Shown: positions 8,853 through 18,757, numbered from the stretch's first letter. The stretch is 64,000 bases of DNA from Enterovibrio nigricans DSM 22720 (GCF_900167155.1 NZ_FUXU01000016.1:1-64000), one strand, 5' to 3'. The notes: generated from the letters alone by a model not told the origin. Numbers and translations: made by a program.

Positions 8853-9710
8853 ATGGATGTGGCCAAAGCGAGAGCATTTTGGCAATTGACGCGTATGGAC
8901 AGGCCGATCGGCAGTTTGTTGCTGCTGTGGCCGACGCTGTGGGCTTTGTTTCTTGCTGCAGACGGTATGCCAAACCCGCATGTACTGATGGTCTTCATTT
9001 TGGGTGTGGTGATGATGCGTGCCGCAGGGTGTGTGATCAACGACTATGCTGACCGCAATTTTGATGGTCATGTAAAACGCACCAAAGCGCGTCCATTACC
9101 GTCAGGCATGATAACGGCCAAAGAAGCGCTGGCCCTCTTTGGAATGCTTATTTTTGGGGCGTTTTTGCTGGTGCTGACATTAGACAGACTGACGATTCAA
9201 TTGTCCGTGGTCGCGGCTATCCTTGCTTGTGTGTACCCATTCATGAAACGCTTTACGCACATGCCGCAGTTGGTGCTCGGTATGGCGTTCAGTTGCGCGA
9301 TCCCAATGGCGTATGCGGCGCAAGCGGGTGTGCTTCCGCCTGTTGCGTGGATGCTGTTTCTCGCCAATGTGGCATGGACAGTGGCATATGACACCTTATA
9401 TGCCATGGTCGACAGAGATGACGACCTGAAAATTGGTATTAAATCCTCCGCCATTTTATTTGGAAAATTTGATAAAGCCGCCGTCGGTATGTTGCAACTG
9501 GTGACGTTATTACTGCTGCTCCTCGTTGGCTACTTGAGTGAGTTGGCCACTGTTTATTACTGGTTCCTGTTGGCAGCGTCGGCCTTGTTTGTTTATCAAC
9601 AATGGCTGTGTAAAACGCGAGAGCGTGATGCGTGCTTTAAAGCGTTTCTAAATAATAACTATGTCGGCATGTTGGTGTTTGTCGGTATTGCGTTGGCTGT
9701 GATGGTTTAA
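8853..9710 (+). CDS. ubiA: 4-hydroxybenzoate octaprenyltransferase UbiA
   Basis: Membrane prenyltransferase that attaches the polyprenyl tail to 4-hydroxybenzoate, the product of UbiC. 285 aa with about nine hydrophobic segments. The two Asp-rich substrate/Mg motifs are present: NDYADRNFD (about residue 54) and [16 protein letters not shown] (about residue 182). ATG follows the ubiC stop with no gap. Confidence 0.96.
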   Translation: MDVAKARAFWQLTRMDRPIGSLLLLWPTLWALFLAADGMPNPHVLMVFILGVVMMRAAGCVINDYADRNFDGHVKRTKARPLPSGMITAKEALALFGMLIFGAFLLVLTLDRLTIQLSVVAAILACVYPFMKRFTHMPQLVLGMAFSCAIPMAYAAQAGVLPPVAWMLFLANVAWTVAYDTLYAMVDRDDDLKIGIKSSAILFGKFDKAAVGMLQLVTLLLLLLVGYLSELATVYYWFLLAASALFVYQQWLCKTRERDACFKAFLNNNYVGMLVFVGIALAVMV

Positions 9711-9731
9711 GTAGAATTATCATTGCCATAT

Positions 9732-9765
9732 AAAAAAATCCCCCGCCGAGGCGAGGGATTTTTTT
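9732..9765. terminator. Bidirectional terminator between ubiA and plsB
   Basis: A-rich tract, ATCCC...GGGAT stem with inner GCC-GAG-GGC pairing, and seven T, between convergent genes; it overlaps the plsB stop by 2 nt. Confidence 0.85.
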
Positions 9766-12193
9766 ATTCTGCAGATTGGTTCAGTATGGCCTGAATCGTG
9801 AGTTGCACTTCGGGCGAGATGAGACCGAAGATGCTTTCAAGCAGCGCCTCCATTTGTTCCGTCCTCGCGTGCTCGTCATCATTCAAATAACCTTCTTCGC
9901 GCAGTGATGTCACCAGTGTACTGAAAACACCTTTGTCGAAAAATTCTGGTGCATTGATACCGTGTAGTCGACTTAGGCGCTGTGCCATCATCTGGCTTTG
10001 TCGCTCCAGATCAGAACGTGATACATCTGGCTCGTGGCAGAACAGCGTCAGCGTGATCGCATAGCGCTGCAGGGTTTCAGCAATAGTGCGGCCCAGCAAC
10101 TGAAGCTGTGTCAGCTTCGCTGGATTACGCTGTAGCATATCACCCTCAACCGTGAGTAATTGTTGGCGATTCAGTTCAACCACAACTGCATCCAGATAGC
10201 TTTCCAGTGCAGCTTCGTCAAAGCCCATATAAAGCTCGGCTTTAAGTAGCGGATAAAGCTGCTTCACGGTGCTGTTGAGATCTTTGCGACTCACGCTATT
10301 TTTAAACACCAACATTTGCGCCACCAGAGAAGGAATGGCAAACAAATGAATGATGTTGTTGCGGTAATAGGTCATAAAGATGGCTTGTTGACGATCCAGT
10401 GAAACCACATCGCCCAACGAATCTTTCTCTACCACGAACTTGTTCAGGCTAATGGCATGCTCAACCAAATCCTTCGCTGAATCGTCCGGCACTGTACTGG
10501 TGGATGAATACGGTACAGTACGTAGCAATTCTAAATAGATGGTGAGTTGCTCTTCCAATGCTTCTCGGCTCAATGCACGTTGGCGTGAGGCAAGCAAAGC
10601 AGTGGCACAAAGCGTGAGAGCGTTAGCGGCTGCCGCGTCATTGATTTTACTCATCATTCGATCGGCCAGCTCATTCACCACTGGATTTAACCAGTTTGGA
10701 CGCTGAGGCTCGATGGGATCGATGTCCTGATGCCAAGTAGGCGCTTTCTCATTCAGGAAGTGGTTCACCGGAATTGGCTCACCAAAGTTCACGTAGCCTT
10801 TACCGTAGTTGCGAAGCTTACGAACAATGCCCAATACCTGACCGAAATTTTCCTTTTCTTTACGTTCACCTTGCAGCTCTTTCGCGTACGTGCTGACTTC
10901 CATCACGTGTTCGTAACCGATATAAACCGGCACCAAGGTAACAGGACGTTTCAGCCCACGCAGCATCGCTTGAATGGTCATCGCCAACATGCCGGTTTTT
11001 GCGGGTAGCAAGCGGCCTGTACGAGAGCGTCCCCCTTCGGAGAAGTATTCAACGGAATAACCTTTCGCGAACAATTCGGCCAGATACTCACGAAAAACGG
11101 TGGAGTATAGACGGTTACCTTTAAACGTGCGGCGAAGGAAAAACGCGCCGCCACGTCGGAAAATCGGACCCGCAGGGAAAAAGTTCAAGTTCACACCCGC
11201 AGCTATATGCGGTGGTACTAAGCCTTCTTTGTACAGTACGTATGAAAGCAGCAGGTAATCCATGTGTGAGCGGTGGCAAGGTACATATACAATCTCGTGA
11301 CCGTCTTGTGCCAATTTACGCACGCGCTCAGAGTTATTGATATTAATGCCTTGATACAGTTTGTTCCAAAGCCACGTCATGACGCGATCGCCATAGCGGA
11401 TGAGGCTCGGTGAAAAGTCCGCAGCGATCTCTTCCATCATATCGATGGCTTCTTTACGTACTTTCTCTACGGGTACGTCGCGGCTTTCGGCTTCTTCCTG
11501 TACCACTTTATCGATGGCTTTAGATGCAAGCAGTCGTTTGAACAAGGCCTGACGGTTCGGCAGACCAGGACCTGACGCGGCCATTTTTTGACGAGAAAAG
11601 TGAATCTTCGCCACACGTGCCAGCTTATTCGCGATCGACGTGTCTGTGCCATGTTTGTCCGCCATATAACGTAGCGATACGGCGTTGCTGAAGCGAACCA
11701 TGCTGTCACGGCCTAGCGTCAGGATGGTGAAACACTTTTGAACACCATTCATCGCGGTCAAAGCAGGCATTGCTGGGCGAGACTCGTTGCCGGGATCGCG
11801 GTTCCAAACCACAGATGCGGGCACGAGTTGAATATCTAACTCCGAATCACGCTTATGAAGTTCCAGCAAGTCAGTGAACACTTCAATTGAATCGAAAGGA
11901 ACCGGATCGCTGTTATTGAACATTCGCTTTCCTTGCGAAATGAACACATAACGTGGCAGTGATTTCCCACCTAGCTCAAGCGGATCGAGTGGATCAGGTA
12001 ATCCTTGCTGTAAACAACTGTTACGGAGTGTCAGCAGATCGGAATGAGAGCGAAATGGTAGTACGTATACGATTGGGCGGTTAAGGTCAAAACCTAACTG
12101 GCCAACGGGATCTGACGGAATACTGATGGTTTTCACCAGTATCGACAGGAGTAAATTCAACAATTTATGATAAATCGATTGGCAAGCAGACAT
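9764..12193 (-). CDS. plsB: Glycerol-3-phosphate 1-O-acyltransferase PlsB
   Basis: Inner-membrane enzyme that acylates sn-glycerol-3-phosphate at position 1 using acyl-ACP or acyl-CoA, the first step of phospholipid synthesis. 809 aa against about 807 in E. coli. Acyltransferase block I is [15 protein letters not shown] (HX4D) near residue 300; block III is [16 protein letters not shown], and the block IV region is [14 protein letters not shown]. It is divergent from lexA, with 242 nt between them. Confidence 0.97.
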   Translation of the reverse strand: MSACQSIYHKLLNLLLSILVKTISIPSDPVGQLGFDLNRPIVYVLPFRSHSDLLTLRNSCLQQGLPDPLDPLELGGKSLPRYVFISQGKRMFNNSDPVPFDSIEVFTDLLELHKRDSELDIQLVPASVVWNRDPGNESRPAMPALTAMNGVQKCFTILTLGRDSMVRFSNAVSLRYMADKHGTDTSIANKLARVAKIHFSRQKMAASGPGLPNRQALFKRLLASKAIDKVVQEEAESRDVPVEKVRKEAIDMMEEIAADFSPSLIRYGDRVMTWLWNKLYQGININNSERVRKLAQDGHEIVYVPCHRSHMDYLLLSYVLYKEGLVPPHIAAGVNLNFFPAGPIFRRGGAFFLRRTFKGNRLYSTVFREYLAELFAKGYSVEYFSEGGRSRTGRLLPAKTGMLAMTIQAMLRGLKRPVTLVPVYIGYEHVMEVSTYAKELQGERKEKENFGQVLGIVRKLRNYGKGYVNFGEPIPVNHFLNEKAPTWHQDIDPIEPQRPNWLNPVVNELADRMMSKINDAAAANALTLCATALLASRQRALSREALEEQLTIYLELLRTVPYSSTSTVPDDSAKDLVEHAISLNKFVVEKDSLGDVVSLDRQQAIFMTYYRNNIIHLFAIPSLVAQMLVFKNSVSRKDLNSTVKQLYPLLKAELYMGFDEAALESYLDAVVVELNRQQLLTVEGDMLQRNPAKLTQLQLLGRTIAETLQRYAITLTLFCHEPDVSRSDLERQSQMMAQRLSRLHGINAPEFFDKGVFSTLVTSLREEGYLNDDEHARTEQMEALLESIFGLISPEVQLTIQAILNQSAE

Positions 12194-12391
12194 CTGATCG
12201 CGGCCTCTTATATTTTGTGCGTGGCAAGTCTAGCAGAAAACGTCTCCGAACTTGCAGCGAAATGACAGTATTCCACACGGTTAAGAGAAGATTTCCAAGA
12301 GTGCGCTAATCAAATGTAAAGCGAAAAGTGTGAACTGTATACGGCTTGTTAGGCCTTCGAATCGATCTGTGCCTTTTCAAGTGGTTAAACA

Positions 12392-12427
12392 CTGGATATA
12401 CTCACAGTTAACTGTATAAAAAAACAG
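12392..12427 (+). promoter_or_regulatory. Two LexA (SOS) boxes over the lexA promoter
   Basis: CTGGATATACTCACAG at 12392-12407 and CTGTATAAAAAAACAG at 12412-12427 both fit CTG-N10-CAG, spaced as in the autoregulated E. coli lexA promoter. TATACT at 12397-12402 within box 1 fits a -10, with TTTTCA at 12374-12379 as -35 (17 nt spacer), so bound LexA would block polymerase. Confidence 0.9.
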
Positions 12428-12435
12428 GTCTGATT

Positions 12436-13059
12436 ATGAAGCCGTTAACCGCGAGACAGCAGCAAGTTTTTGATCTAATCAAAGCAAAAATCGACGAAAA
12501 CGGTATGCCACCAACGCGTGCCGAGATCGCGAAAGAACTGGGGTTCCGTTCAGCGAATGCTGCGGAAGAGCACTTGAAAGCGTTGGCGCGTAAAGGCGTG
12601 CTTGAAATCGTACCTGGCGCATCACGCGGTATCCGTTTGTTGGTCGATACGGATGCTGCCAATGATGATGCAGGGCTCCCTTTGATTGGCCGCGTGGCCG
12701 CAGGTGAACCCATTTTGGCGCAAGAACACGTAGAAACACACTATCAAGTTGACCCATCACTGTTTAAACCGCATGCCGATTTCCTATTGCGGGTAAGCGG
12801 TATGAGTATGAAAGACATCGGTATTATGGATGGCGATCTGTTGGCCGTGCATAAAACACAAGATGTACGTAATGGCCAAGTGGTCGTTGCGCGTGTGGAA
12901 GATGATGTCACGGTGAAGCGTCTTGAGCGCCAGGGCAATCAAGTGCTGCTTCACGCCGAAAATGAAGAGTTTGCGCCGATCGTTGTCGACTTGGCTCAGC
13001 AACACCTTACCATTGAGGGCATTGCTGTTGGTGTGATTCGGAATACCGACTGGATGTAG
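12436..13059 (+). CDS. lexA: SOS repressor LexA
   Basis: Represses DNA-damage genes and self-cleaves when stimulated by RecA filaments. 207 aa. Winged helix-turn-helix at about 1-70 ([26 protein letters not shown]); cleavage site Ala89-Gly90 in GRVAAGEP; catalytic Ser124 in SGMSMKD and Lys161 in VTVKRL. All key residues are intact, so it should be cleavable. Compared with E. coli it has a five-residue longer linker before the cleavage site. Two SOS boxes precede it; dinF, its neighbour in E. coli, lies 9 kb away here. Confidence 0.98.
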   Translation: MKPLTARQQQVFDLIKAKIDENGMPPTRAEIAKELGFRSANAAEEHLKALARKGVLEIVPGASRGIRLLVDTDAANDDAGLPLIGRVAAGEPILAQEHVETHYQVDPSLFKPHADFLLRVSGMSMKDIGIMDGDLLAVHKTQDVRNGQVVVARVEDDVTVKRLERQGNQVLLHAENEEFAPIVVDLAQQHLTIEGIAVGVIRNTDWM

Positions 13060-13085
13060 CTGTTCTTATATTTATCAAACAGTAT

Positions 13086-13129
13086 AAAAAGATGACTTCA
13101 GTGAAAAAACTGAGTGTCATCTTTTTTTT
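13086..13129 (+). terminator. Intrinsic terminator after lexA
   Basis: AAAAAGATGAC ... GTCATCTTTTTTTT with an inner CAGT/ACTG pairing around GAAAAA, about 27 nt after the lexA stop. Confidence 0.85.
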
Positions 13130-13491
13130 GTGGTGTTTAATGTGCTTCAAGCCATGATAGACGCCAATCCGCTCTCTTTCCCTACCTGACATTTCTTTCT
13201 GTATTAAGCGCTAAAGTCACCATGTTTGCCTTTTTTTTACAAGGCTTAGCGCGCACAGGAAAAGATTTTTGCTTCGAGAAAATGCGTAAAAATCTCATCT
13301 TCTGAAACAGTTGTCTTTATCTCGTAAATTCGTGGCTGGCATCATGTTTCGGCGCATTTTACTGCTCATTTTTTGTTCTTTTCCCATTCTTTGCCTAGCT
13401 TTATTTGTAAACAAAGTGTTAACCAATGTTTCTGTTATTTTCGGCAGCTACTGACTCACAATACAGCGTCGAGATTTTGAGGAGGGATCCG
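13130..13491 (+). promoter_or_regulatory. Regulatory region ahead of the cytochrome oxidase cluster
   Basis: T-rich, 362 nt. Direct repeats TGTTAA (13417-13422), TGTTTC (13427-13432) and TGTTAT (13433-13438) resemble the spaced TGTTA units of ArcA sites, which would fit low-oxygen repression; this is inference. A purine-rich GAGGAGGG at 13479-13486 is the ribosome binding site of subunit II. A short hydrophobic frame (13344-13454) is listed separately. Confidence 0.35.
13344..13454 (+). CDS. Candidate 36-residue hydrophobic leader or small membrane protein
   Basis: An ATG-to-TGA frame encodes a very hydrophobic 36-residue peptide (MFRRILLLIF..., basic residues at 3-4, then a membrane-length run to about residue 22). 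It stops 37 nt before the GTG of subunit II. There is no strong ribosome binding site, and T-rich DNA generates such frames by chance. It could be a leader peptide, a small membrane protein or nothing. Confidence 0.2.
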   Translation: MFRRILLLIFCSFPILCLALFVNKVLTNVSVIFGSY

Positions 13492-14646
13492 GTGAATAAT
13501 CGCCAACGTCTATCCATGCTCGCACTTTTACTTCTGCCTTCGTTTGTTGCTCAAGCAGCAAACGAGGCGTCCTCGTTTAACTTAACGAGGGGCGTGACGG
13601 AAATTAGTGCCAAGGTTTATGACCTTCATATGACCATTCTTTGGATTTGTGTCGCCATTGGCGTCGTGGTGTTTGGTGCCATGTTTTGGGCCATCATTCA
13701 TCATCGAAAATCCAAGGGTGCGGTTGCGGCTAATTTTCATGAAAGTACCAAAGTGGAAATCCTCTGGACGCTCATTCCCTTTCTAATTCTCATCAGTATG
13801 GCGGTGCCCGCTACGCAGGTGCTACTTGAGATGGAAGACCCAACAGAATCAGAGCTGACTATTCAGGTCACGGGGTCGCAATGGAAGTGGCATTACCGCT
13901 ACTTCGATCATGATGTTGAGTTCTTTTCACTGTTAGCAACGTCTGCCGCGCAAATTGATGGCGAAGCGACAAAACGCGACAACTATCTGCTGGAAGTCGA
14001 TCGCCCATTGGTGGTGCCTATCGGCCAAAAAGTGCGCTTTCTCATCACATCAGAAGACGTGATCCACTCTTGGTGGGTGCCAGATTTCGCAGTGAAGAAA
14101 GATGCTAACCCCGGCTTTATCAACGAAGCATGGACGCGTATCGACAAACCCGGCATTTATCGTGGGCAGTGTGCGGAGCTTTGCGGCAAAGACCATGGAT
14201 TTATGCCGATTGTGGTTATTGCCAAACCGGTTGATGAATTTGAAGCTTGGGTACAAAAAACCGCGGCGGCTCAGGCTCAGGTGCGTGAAGATGAGCAAAA
14301 ACTGTTGGCGATGAACATGGACAAAGAAGAGCTGATGACCCTGGGTGAAGAGGTCTATAACTCGCGTTGCGCGGCGTGTCATCAGGTGAATGGTTTAGGG
14401 TTGCCTGGAGTGTTCCCTGCGTTGGCAGGACAAGGCATATCGGCAGATCCTGAGCGTCTTCTCGACCACCTCAATATTGTAATTCATGGAAAGCAAGGTA
14501 CAGCGATGCAGGCCTTTGGCGCGCAGTTAGGTTTAAAAGAACTGGCGGCTGTTATCACTTACGAGCGAAATGCTTGGGGTAATAACACTGGCGATGCCGT
14601 ACAGGCTGCTCAGATAAACGCGGTACTCAATGGTGACGATCTTTAA
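13492..14646 (+). CDS. coxB: Cytochrome c oxidase subunit II with fused cytochrome c domain
   Basis: CuA-bearing subunit that receives electrons from cytochrome c. The GTG at 13492 follows GAGGAGGG by 5 nt and gives a signal peptide ending VAQA; the upstream in-frame ATG (13426) would put polar residues before it. Two membrane helices lie at about 45-110; SQWKWHYRYF and the CuA ligand block GQCAELCGKDHGFM follow. A C-terminal heme c site CAACH, in a cytochrome c domain with a possible Met ligand (AMQAFG), makes this a caa3-type subunit. 384 aa. It leads the oxidase cluster. Confidence 0.95.
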   Translation: MNNRQRLSMLALLLLPSFVAQAANEASSFNLTRGVTEISAKVYDLHMTILWICVAIGVVVFGAMFWAIIHHRKSKGAVAANFHESTKVEILWTLIPFLILISMAVPATQVLLEMEDPTESELTIQVTGSQWKWHYRYFDHDVEFFSLLATSAAQIDGEATKRDNYLLEVDRPLVVPIGQKVRFLITSEDVIHSWWVPDFAVKKDANPGFINEAWTRIDKPGIYRGQCAELCGKDHGFMPIVVIAKPVDEFEAWVQKTAAAQAQVREDEQKLLAMNMDKEELMTLGEEVYNSRCAACHQVNGLGLPGVFPALAGQGISADPERLLDHLNIVIHGKQGTAMQAFGAQLGLKELAAVITYERNAWGNNTGDAVQAAQINAVLNGDDL

Positions 14647-14658
14647 GGAGAGATGGCA

Positions 14659-16251
14659 ATGACAGATATGACGCCAGATCAGGTAGGTCATGATGACCAC
14701 GACCATGATCATAAACCCCGAGGGTTTATGCGTTGGCTGTTAACAACCAACCATAAAGATATCGGCACCATGTATCTGGTGTTCAGCTTCACCATGTTTT
14801 TGGTGGGTGGAGCCATGGCGCTGGTTGTTCGTGCAGAGTTGTTCCAGCCAGGTCTTCAACTGGTCGACCCGAACTTCTTCAACCAGATGACGACGGTGCA
14901 TGGTCTCATTATGGTGTTTGGTGCGGTGATGCCCGCGTTTACTGGGTTAGCCAATTGGATGGTGCCTATGATGATTGGCGCGCCAGACATGGCGTTGCCG
15001 CGTATGAACAACTGGAGTTTTTGGATCCTGCCGTTCGCGTTCTTCATGCTGCTGATGTCATTGTTTATGGAAGGGGGCGGTCCTAATTTTGGCTGGACCT
15101 TCTATGCACCGCTTTCCACGACGTATTCTCCCGACAGTACTGCACTGTTTGTGTTTGCCGTTCATATCATGGGTATCAGCTCCATCATGGGGGCGATTAA
15201 CGTTATCGTCACCATCATGAACCTGCGCGCTCCAGGCATGACATACATGAAAATGCCGCTGTTCGTTTGGACGTGGTTTATTACCGCGTTCCTATTGATT
15301 GCGGTGATGCCTGTTTTGGCCGGGACTGTCACCATGGTGCTGACTGACAAGTATTTCGGTACTTCGTTTTTTGATGCTGCAGGCGGCGGCGACCCCGTTA
15401 TGTTCCAGCACATATTCTGGTTCTTTGGACACCCAGAGGTGTACATCATGATTTTGCCGAGCTTTGGTATTGTTTCGGCGATCATACCGGCGTTTTCACG
15501 TAAAAAGCTCTTTGGTTATGCGTCCATGGTGTATGCGACGGCATCCATTGCGGGCTTGAGCTTTATCGTATGGGCGCACCATATGTTCACGACGGGGATG
15601 CCGGTTTTTGCCGAACTCTTCTTTATGTATTGCACCATGCTGATTTCGGTGCCAACAGGCGTAAAAGTCTTTAACTGGGTTGCCACAATGTGGCGCGGTT
15701 CGATGACGTTTGAAACACCTATGCTGTTTGCGCTTGCTTTTATTGTGCTCTTTACAATCGGGGGTTTCTCCGGATTGATGCTCGCAATAACGCCCGTTGA
15801 TTTCCAATACCACGACACCTATTTCGTGGTGGCGCATTTCCATTATGTGCTGGTGACTGGTGCGATCTTCTCCATCATGGCGGCGGCTTATTATTGGCTG
15901 CCGAAATGGACAGGACACATGTACAACGAGAAATTAGCGAGTTGGCATTTCTGGTGCTCACTGATTTCCGTCAATATTCTGTTTTTCCCGATGCATTTCC
16001 TCGGTCTGGCGGGTATGCCGCGCCGTATCCCAGATTACGCCCTGCAATTTGCTGACATCAATGCGATTGTGAGTGTTGGTGCGTTCTTGTTTGGTTTCTC
16101 TCAGCTTATTTTCTTGGTGCTGGTGGTGAAATGCGCTCGGGGTGGCGATCCGGCTCCCGCGAAACCTTGGGATGGCGCGGAAGGATTGGAATGGACGGTG
16201 CCTTCGCCTGCGCCTTACCACACCTTCACTACGCCACCGAAAATCGATTGA
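14659..16251 (+). CDS. ctaD: Cytochrome c oxidase subunit I
   Basis: Catalytic 12-helix subunit with heme a, heme a3 and CuB; reduces O2 to water and pumps protons. Seen: TVHGLIMVF (heme a His), GHPEVYIMILPSFGI (CuB His, Glu of the D channel and the cross-linked Tyr), WAHHMF (two CuB His), PTGVKVFNW (K-channel Lys) and VVAHFHYVL (two heme His). The pattern is that of type A1 oxidases. AGGAG at 14646-14650 is 8 nt from ATG 14659 but only 2 nt from ATG 14653, so I prefer 14659 (530 aa). The N-terminus is His/Asp-rich (DDHDHDHDH). Confidence 0.96.
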   Translation: MTDMTPDQVGHDDHDHDHKPRGFMRWLLTTNHKDIGTMYLVFSFTMFLVGGAMALVVRAELFQPGLQLVDPNFFNQMTTVHGLIMVFGAVMPAFTGLANWMVPMMIGAPDMALPRMNNWSFWILPFAFFMLLMSLFMEGGGPNFGWTFYAPLSTTYSPDSTALFVFAVHIMGISSIMGAINVIVTIMNLRAPGMTYMKMPLFVWTWFITAFLLIAVMPVLAGTVTMVLTDKYFGTSFFDAAGGGDPVMFQHIFWFFGHPEVYIMILPSFGIVSAIIPAFSRKKLFGYASMVYATASIAGLSFIVWAHHMFTTGMPVFAELFFMYCTMLISVPTGVKVFNWVATMWRGSMTFETPMLFALAFIVLFTIGGFSGLMLAITPVDFQYHDTYFVVAHFHYVLVTGAIFSIMAAAYYWLPKWTGHMYNEKLASWHFWCSLISVNILFFPMHFLGLAGMPRRIPDYALQFADINAIVSVGAFLFGFSQLIFLVLVVKCARGGDPAPAKPWDGAEGLEWTVPSPAPYHTFTTPPKID

Positions 16252-16259
16252 GGTTGAAC

Positions 16260-16811
16260 ATGGGTGAAAGTCACAAGCCACAGTCACAACGTTCGAATCG
16301 CTCTGCTTTTAAATTGGCGGGAATGGCGGTACTGATGTTCGGTTTTGCTTTTGCTCTCGTGCCACTTTATGACGTATTTTGCGATATCACGGGGATTAAT
16401 GGCAAAACCAGTGATATCGCCGCAGAGGAAAGTCATCAGATTGATACGTCTCGCACCGTCACCGTCGAATTTGTTTCTTACATTAATCCCGGCTTAGGCT
16501 GGGATTTTGTGCCTGAGATAAAGCGTATTTCTGTTCATCCCGGTGAGACGCATACCATCGCTTATCGCGCGAAAAATAACACGGCAGTGAACTCTATTGG
16601 ACAGGCCGTGCCTTCAGTTAGCCCCGGCCTTGCCGCGCAATATCTCAATAAAATTGAATGTTTTTGCTTTAACCGACAGCCGCTGGAAGCGGGGAAAAAC
16701 GCGGAATTGCCTTTGGTGTTTTACGTTGATCCGGCGATTCCAGATGATATCAACACTCTGACGCTGGCCTACACTTTGTTCAGTGTCAAACCTGAGCCTG
16801 TGACTCAATAA
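16260..16811 (+). CDS. ctaG: Cytochrome c oxidase assembly protein Cox11/CtaG (CuB insertion)
   Basis: Delivers copper to the CuB site of subunit I. 183 aa: a single N-terminal membrane anchor (about 18-38) ending in VPLYDVFCDITG, then a periplasmic immunoglobulin-like domain with the copper-binding IECFCF motif and FYVDPAIPDD. The frame extends upstream into ctaD, but ATG 16260, 8 nt after the ctaD stop with GAGG before it, gives the normal family length. Confidence 0.95.
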   Translation: MGESHKPQSQRSNRSAFKLAGMAVLMFGFAFALVPLYDVFCDITGINGKTSDIAAEESHQIDTSRTVTVEFVSYINPGLGWDFVPEIKRISVHPGETHTIAYRAKNNTAVNSIGQAVPSVSPGLAAQYLNKIECFCFNRQPLEAGKNAELPLVFYVDPAIPDDINTLTLAYTLFSVKPEPVTQ

Positions 16812-16827
16812 CTGCAGTGAGGTCATC

Positions 16828-17724
16828 ATGACAACAACGCATACCCACACAGATGCCCAACAGGATTATGAAAGCTACTACGTACCTTCGCAGAGCATAT
16901 GGCCCATCGTTGGTGCGGTGGCTTTGTTCTTTATTGCCATGGGGGCAGGAGCGACCGTCGCGGACCTTTTCGGTGGCAATGGTCCATGGATGTTGCTGGC
17001 AGGGACCGGCATTTTGCTCTTTATGCTGACGGGTTGGTTCCGTGATGTGATTCGTGAATCGATGGGTGGCTTGTATTCTTCGCAAATGGACCGCTCATTT
17101 AGGCAAGGCATGAGTTGGTTTATTTTCTCCGAAGTGATGTTCTTTGCCGCGTTCTTCGGTGCGCTTTTTTATGCACGTATGATTGCGGTGCCTTGGCTTG
17201 GTGGTGATAGCAATAATGCCATGACGGCTGAAGTGCTTTGGCCTGACTTTATTCCGACCTGGCCGTTAGAGAAAACCCCGGGTGGTGTTGAAACCACAGC
17301 GATGGGCGCATGGGGATTGCCCCTTATCAATACCATCATTCTCTTGACGTCGTCTATCACTCTTCATATCGCGCATGTGGCAATGGAAGAAGGTAACCGC
17401 CAGAAAATCAAAGTGTTCCTGGGGGCAACTGTCTTGTTGGGTTGGATATTCCTTGGTCTTCAGGTCGAAGAGTATGTGCATGCATACCAAGAGCTGAACC
17501 TCAGGTTGGACTCTGGCATTTACGGGAATACCTTCTTTCTGTTGACGGGATTCCACGGCATGCATGTGTTCTTGGGCTCGATCATTTTGTTCATCATTTT
17601 GCTTCGTGTACTGAGAGGACACATGACACCTGACAGCCATTTCGCATTTCAGGCTGGCGCGTGGTATTGGCACTTTGTAGACGTGGTGTGGCTGTGCTTG
17701 TTTGTGTTTGTTTATATTTTATAG
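16828..17724 (+). CDS. coxC: Cytochrome c oxidase subunit III
   Basis: Seven-helix structural subunit that stabilises proton uptake in subunit I. 298 aa, with SEVMFFAAFFGALFYAR, LTGFHGMHVFLGSIIL and the C-terminal YWHFVDVVWLCLFVFVYIL, all typical. The insert between helices 3 and 4 (LWPDFIPTWPLEKTPGGVET) is as in bacterial CoxC. It starts 16 nt after ctaG. Confidence 0.96.
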   Translation: MTTTHTHTDAQQDYESYYVPSQSIWPIVGAVALFFIAMGAGATVADLFGGNGPWMLLAGTGILLFMLTGWFRDVIRESMGGLYSSQMDRSFRQGMSWFIFSEVMFFAAFFGALFYARMIAVPWLGGDSNNAMTAEVLWPDFIPTWPLEKTPGGVETTAMGAWGLPLINTIILLTSSITLHIAHVAMEEGNRQKIKVFLGATVLLGWIFLGLQVEEYVHAYQELNLRLDSGIYGNTFFLLTGFHGMHVFLGSIILFIILLRVLRGHMTPDSHFAFQAGAWYWHFVDVVWLCLFVFVYIL

Positions 17725-17757
17725 CTGGGGTAGCCAAGCTCTGTAACCCCCAGTTTT
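17725..17757. terminator. Possible weak terminator after subunit III
   Basis: CTGGGG (17725-17730) can pair with CCCCAG (17748-17753) across a 17-nt loop, followed by four T; it begins directly after the coxC stop, between convergent genes. Confidence 0.4.
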
Positions 17758-17784
17758 GTAAACCACCGTTCAGAAAGCCAAAGC

Positions 17785-17991
17785 TCAGTAGGGGCGATTG
17801 TTGGGTTCGATAGCCCCAGTCGCCAATGCAATTAGCAAAAGAACGAACACGACCACAGAGAAGAGTACGCGTCGACCGAGGTAACGGGACATAGATATAT
17901 CGGTTTGACCTTTGACCATGATGGGCAAGGCTCGAAATAGGTTATAGACGATAAAGACCAGCAGACATACAAGGATCCCTTTGAGCAGCAT
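17785..17991 (-). CDS. DUF2909 twin-transmembrane protein of the oxidase cluster
   Basis: 68 aa with two hydrophobic helices (about 4-24 and 44-62) joined by a basic loop. It matches, from memory, the DUF2909 family often found between coxIII and SURF1 genes in proteobacteria; function unknown, presumably oxidase assembly. GGAGG lies 4 nt before the ATG, so it is clearly a translated gene. It faces away from the SURF1 gene with almost no space between them. Confidence 0.8.
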   Translation of the reverse strand: MLLKGILVCLLVFIVYNLFRALPIMVKGQTDISMSRYLGRRVLFSVVVFVLLLIALATGAIEPNNRPY

Positions 17992-18025
17992 ATTGCCTCC
18001 GGCAGACCAAAATGGTGATCAGAAC

Positions 18026-18757
18026 GTGGATGAGTTGTCTTCTTCCAAATTACGTCAAGTCAGAAGAGTGGGTTTTCTAGTCTTTACTTTGGCGATGACA
18101 GCGCTGTTGGTCAAGTTAGGTTACTGGCAAATGTCACGGGCTGAAGAGAAAGTGCAGCTTTTGATGCAATTGGACGTCAGACAACAGACTGTGTTGACGG
18201 CGATAGCCGAACCTAACGCAGACATGAAGGGATTTGGCGTTGCGCTGCAAGGGCAGTTCGAATCGACCCAAAGTATTTTGCTAGATAACCAGACGTTAAA
18301 TGGCCAAGTTGGTTACCGGTGGATGGTTCCCTTTACCGTTGACGGAAAGTGGTTACTGGTCGAATTGGGATGGGTAGCCGCCCCAGCTAGACGCGATGAG
18401 CTCCCGAAATTACCGTTATTACCTGACACCTATGTGGTTCATGGCGTGTTGGATGCGCCGTCAGACAGGATGGTGTTGTCGCATGACATTACCGAGAAAC
18501 GTTGGCCACTTCGGGTTCAATCTATCGATATGGACGCATTGTCGGTAGCAACAGGAAAGAGCGTGTTTCCTTGGATTGTACGTTCAACGCGTATCGAAGA
18601 TGTCCAAGGGAATACTGAAAACATCAATGTCACCCCAGTATGGACGCCAGTGGTGATGTTGCCAGAAAAACACTATGCCTACGCGGTGCAGTGGTTTGGA
18701 TTAGCCATTGTGGTCGCGGTTGGATCCTTGGTTTGGTGGAGGAAGGGACGCTTATGA
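18026..18757 (+). CDS. SURF1 family cytochrome oxidase assembly protein
   Basis: SURF1 proteins assist heme a insertion into subunit I. Membrane helices flank a periplasmic domain: the N-terminal helix (FLVFTLAMTALLVKLGYWQMSRAEEK) contains the usual GxWQ-like motif, and the C-terminal YAYAVQWFGLAIVVAVGSLVWW carries the family YAxQWF. Start uncertain: GTG 18026 has GGTGAT 6 nt upstream (243 aa), while an in-frame TTG at 17981 would overlap the start of the divergent DUF2909 gene. It overlaps the next gene by ATGA. Confidence 0.88.
   Translation: MDELSSSKLRQVRRVGFLVFTLAMTALLVKLGYWQMSRAEEKVQLLMQLDVRQQTVLTAIAEPNADMKGFGVALQGQFESTQSILLDNQTLNGQVGYRWMVPFTVDGKWLLVELGWVAAPARRDELPKLPLLPDTYVVHGVLDAPSDRMVLSHDITEKRWPLRVQSIDMDALSVATGKSVFPWIVRSTRIEDVQGNTENINVTPVWTPVVMLPEKHYAYAVQWFGLAIVVAVGSLVWWRKGRL

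Noticed and set aside
17266-17673. 135-codon open frame opposite cytochrome oxidase subunit III
   Set aside because: Antisense to a seven-helix protein and His/Gln-rich, as expected from reverse-reading hydrophobic codons.
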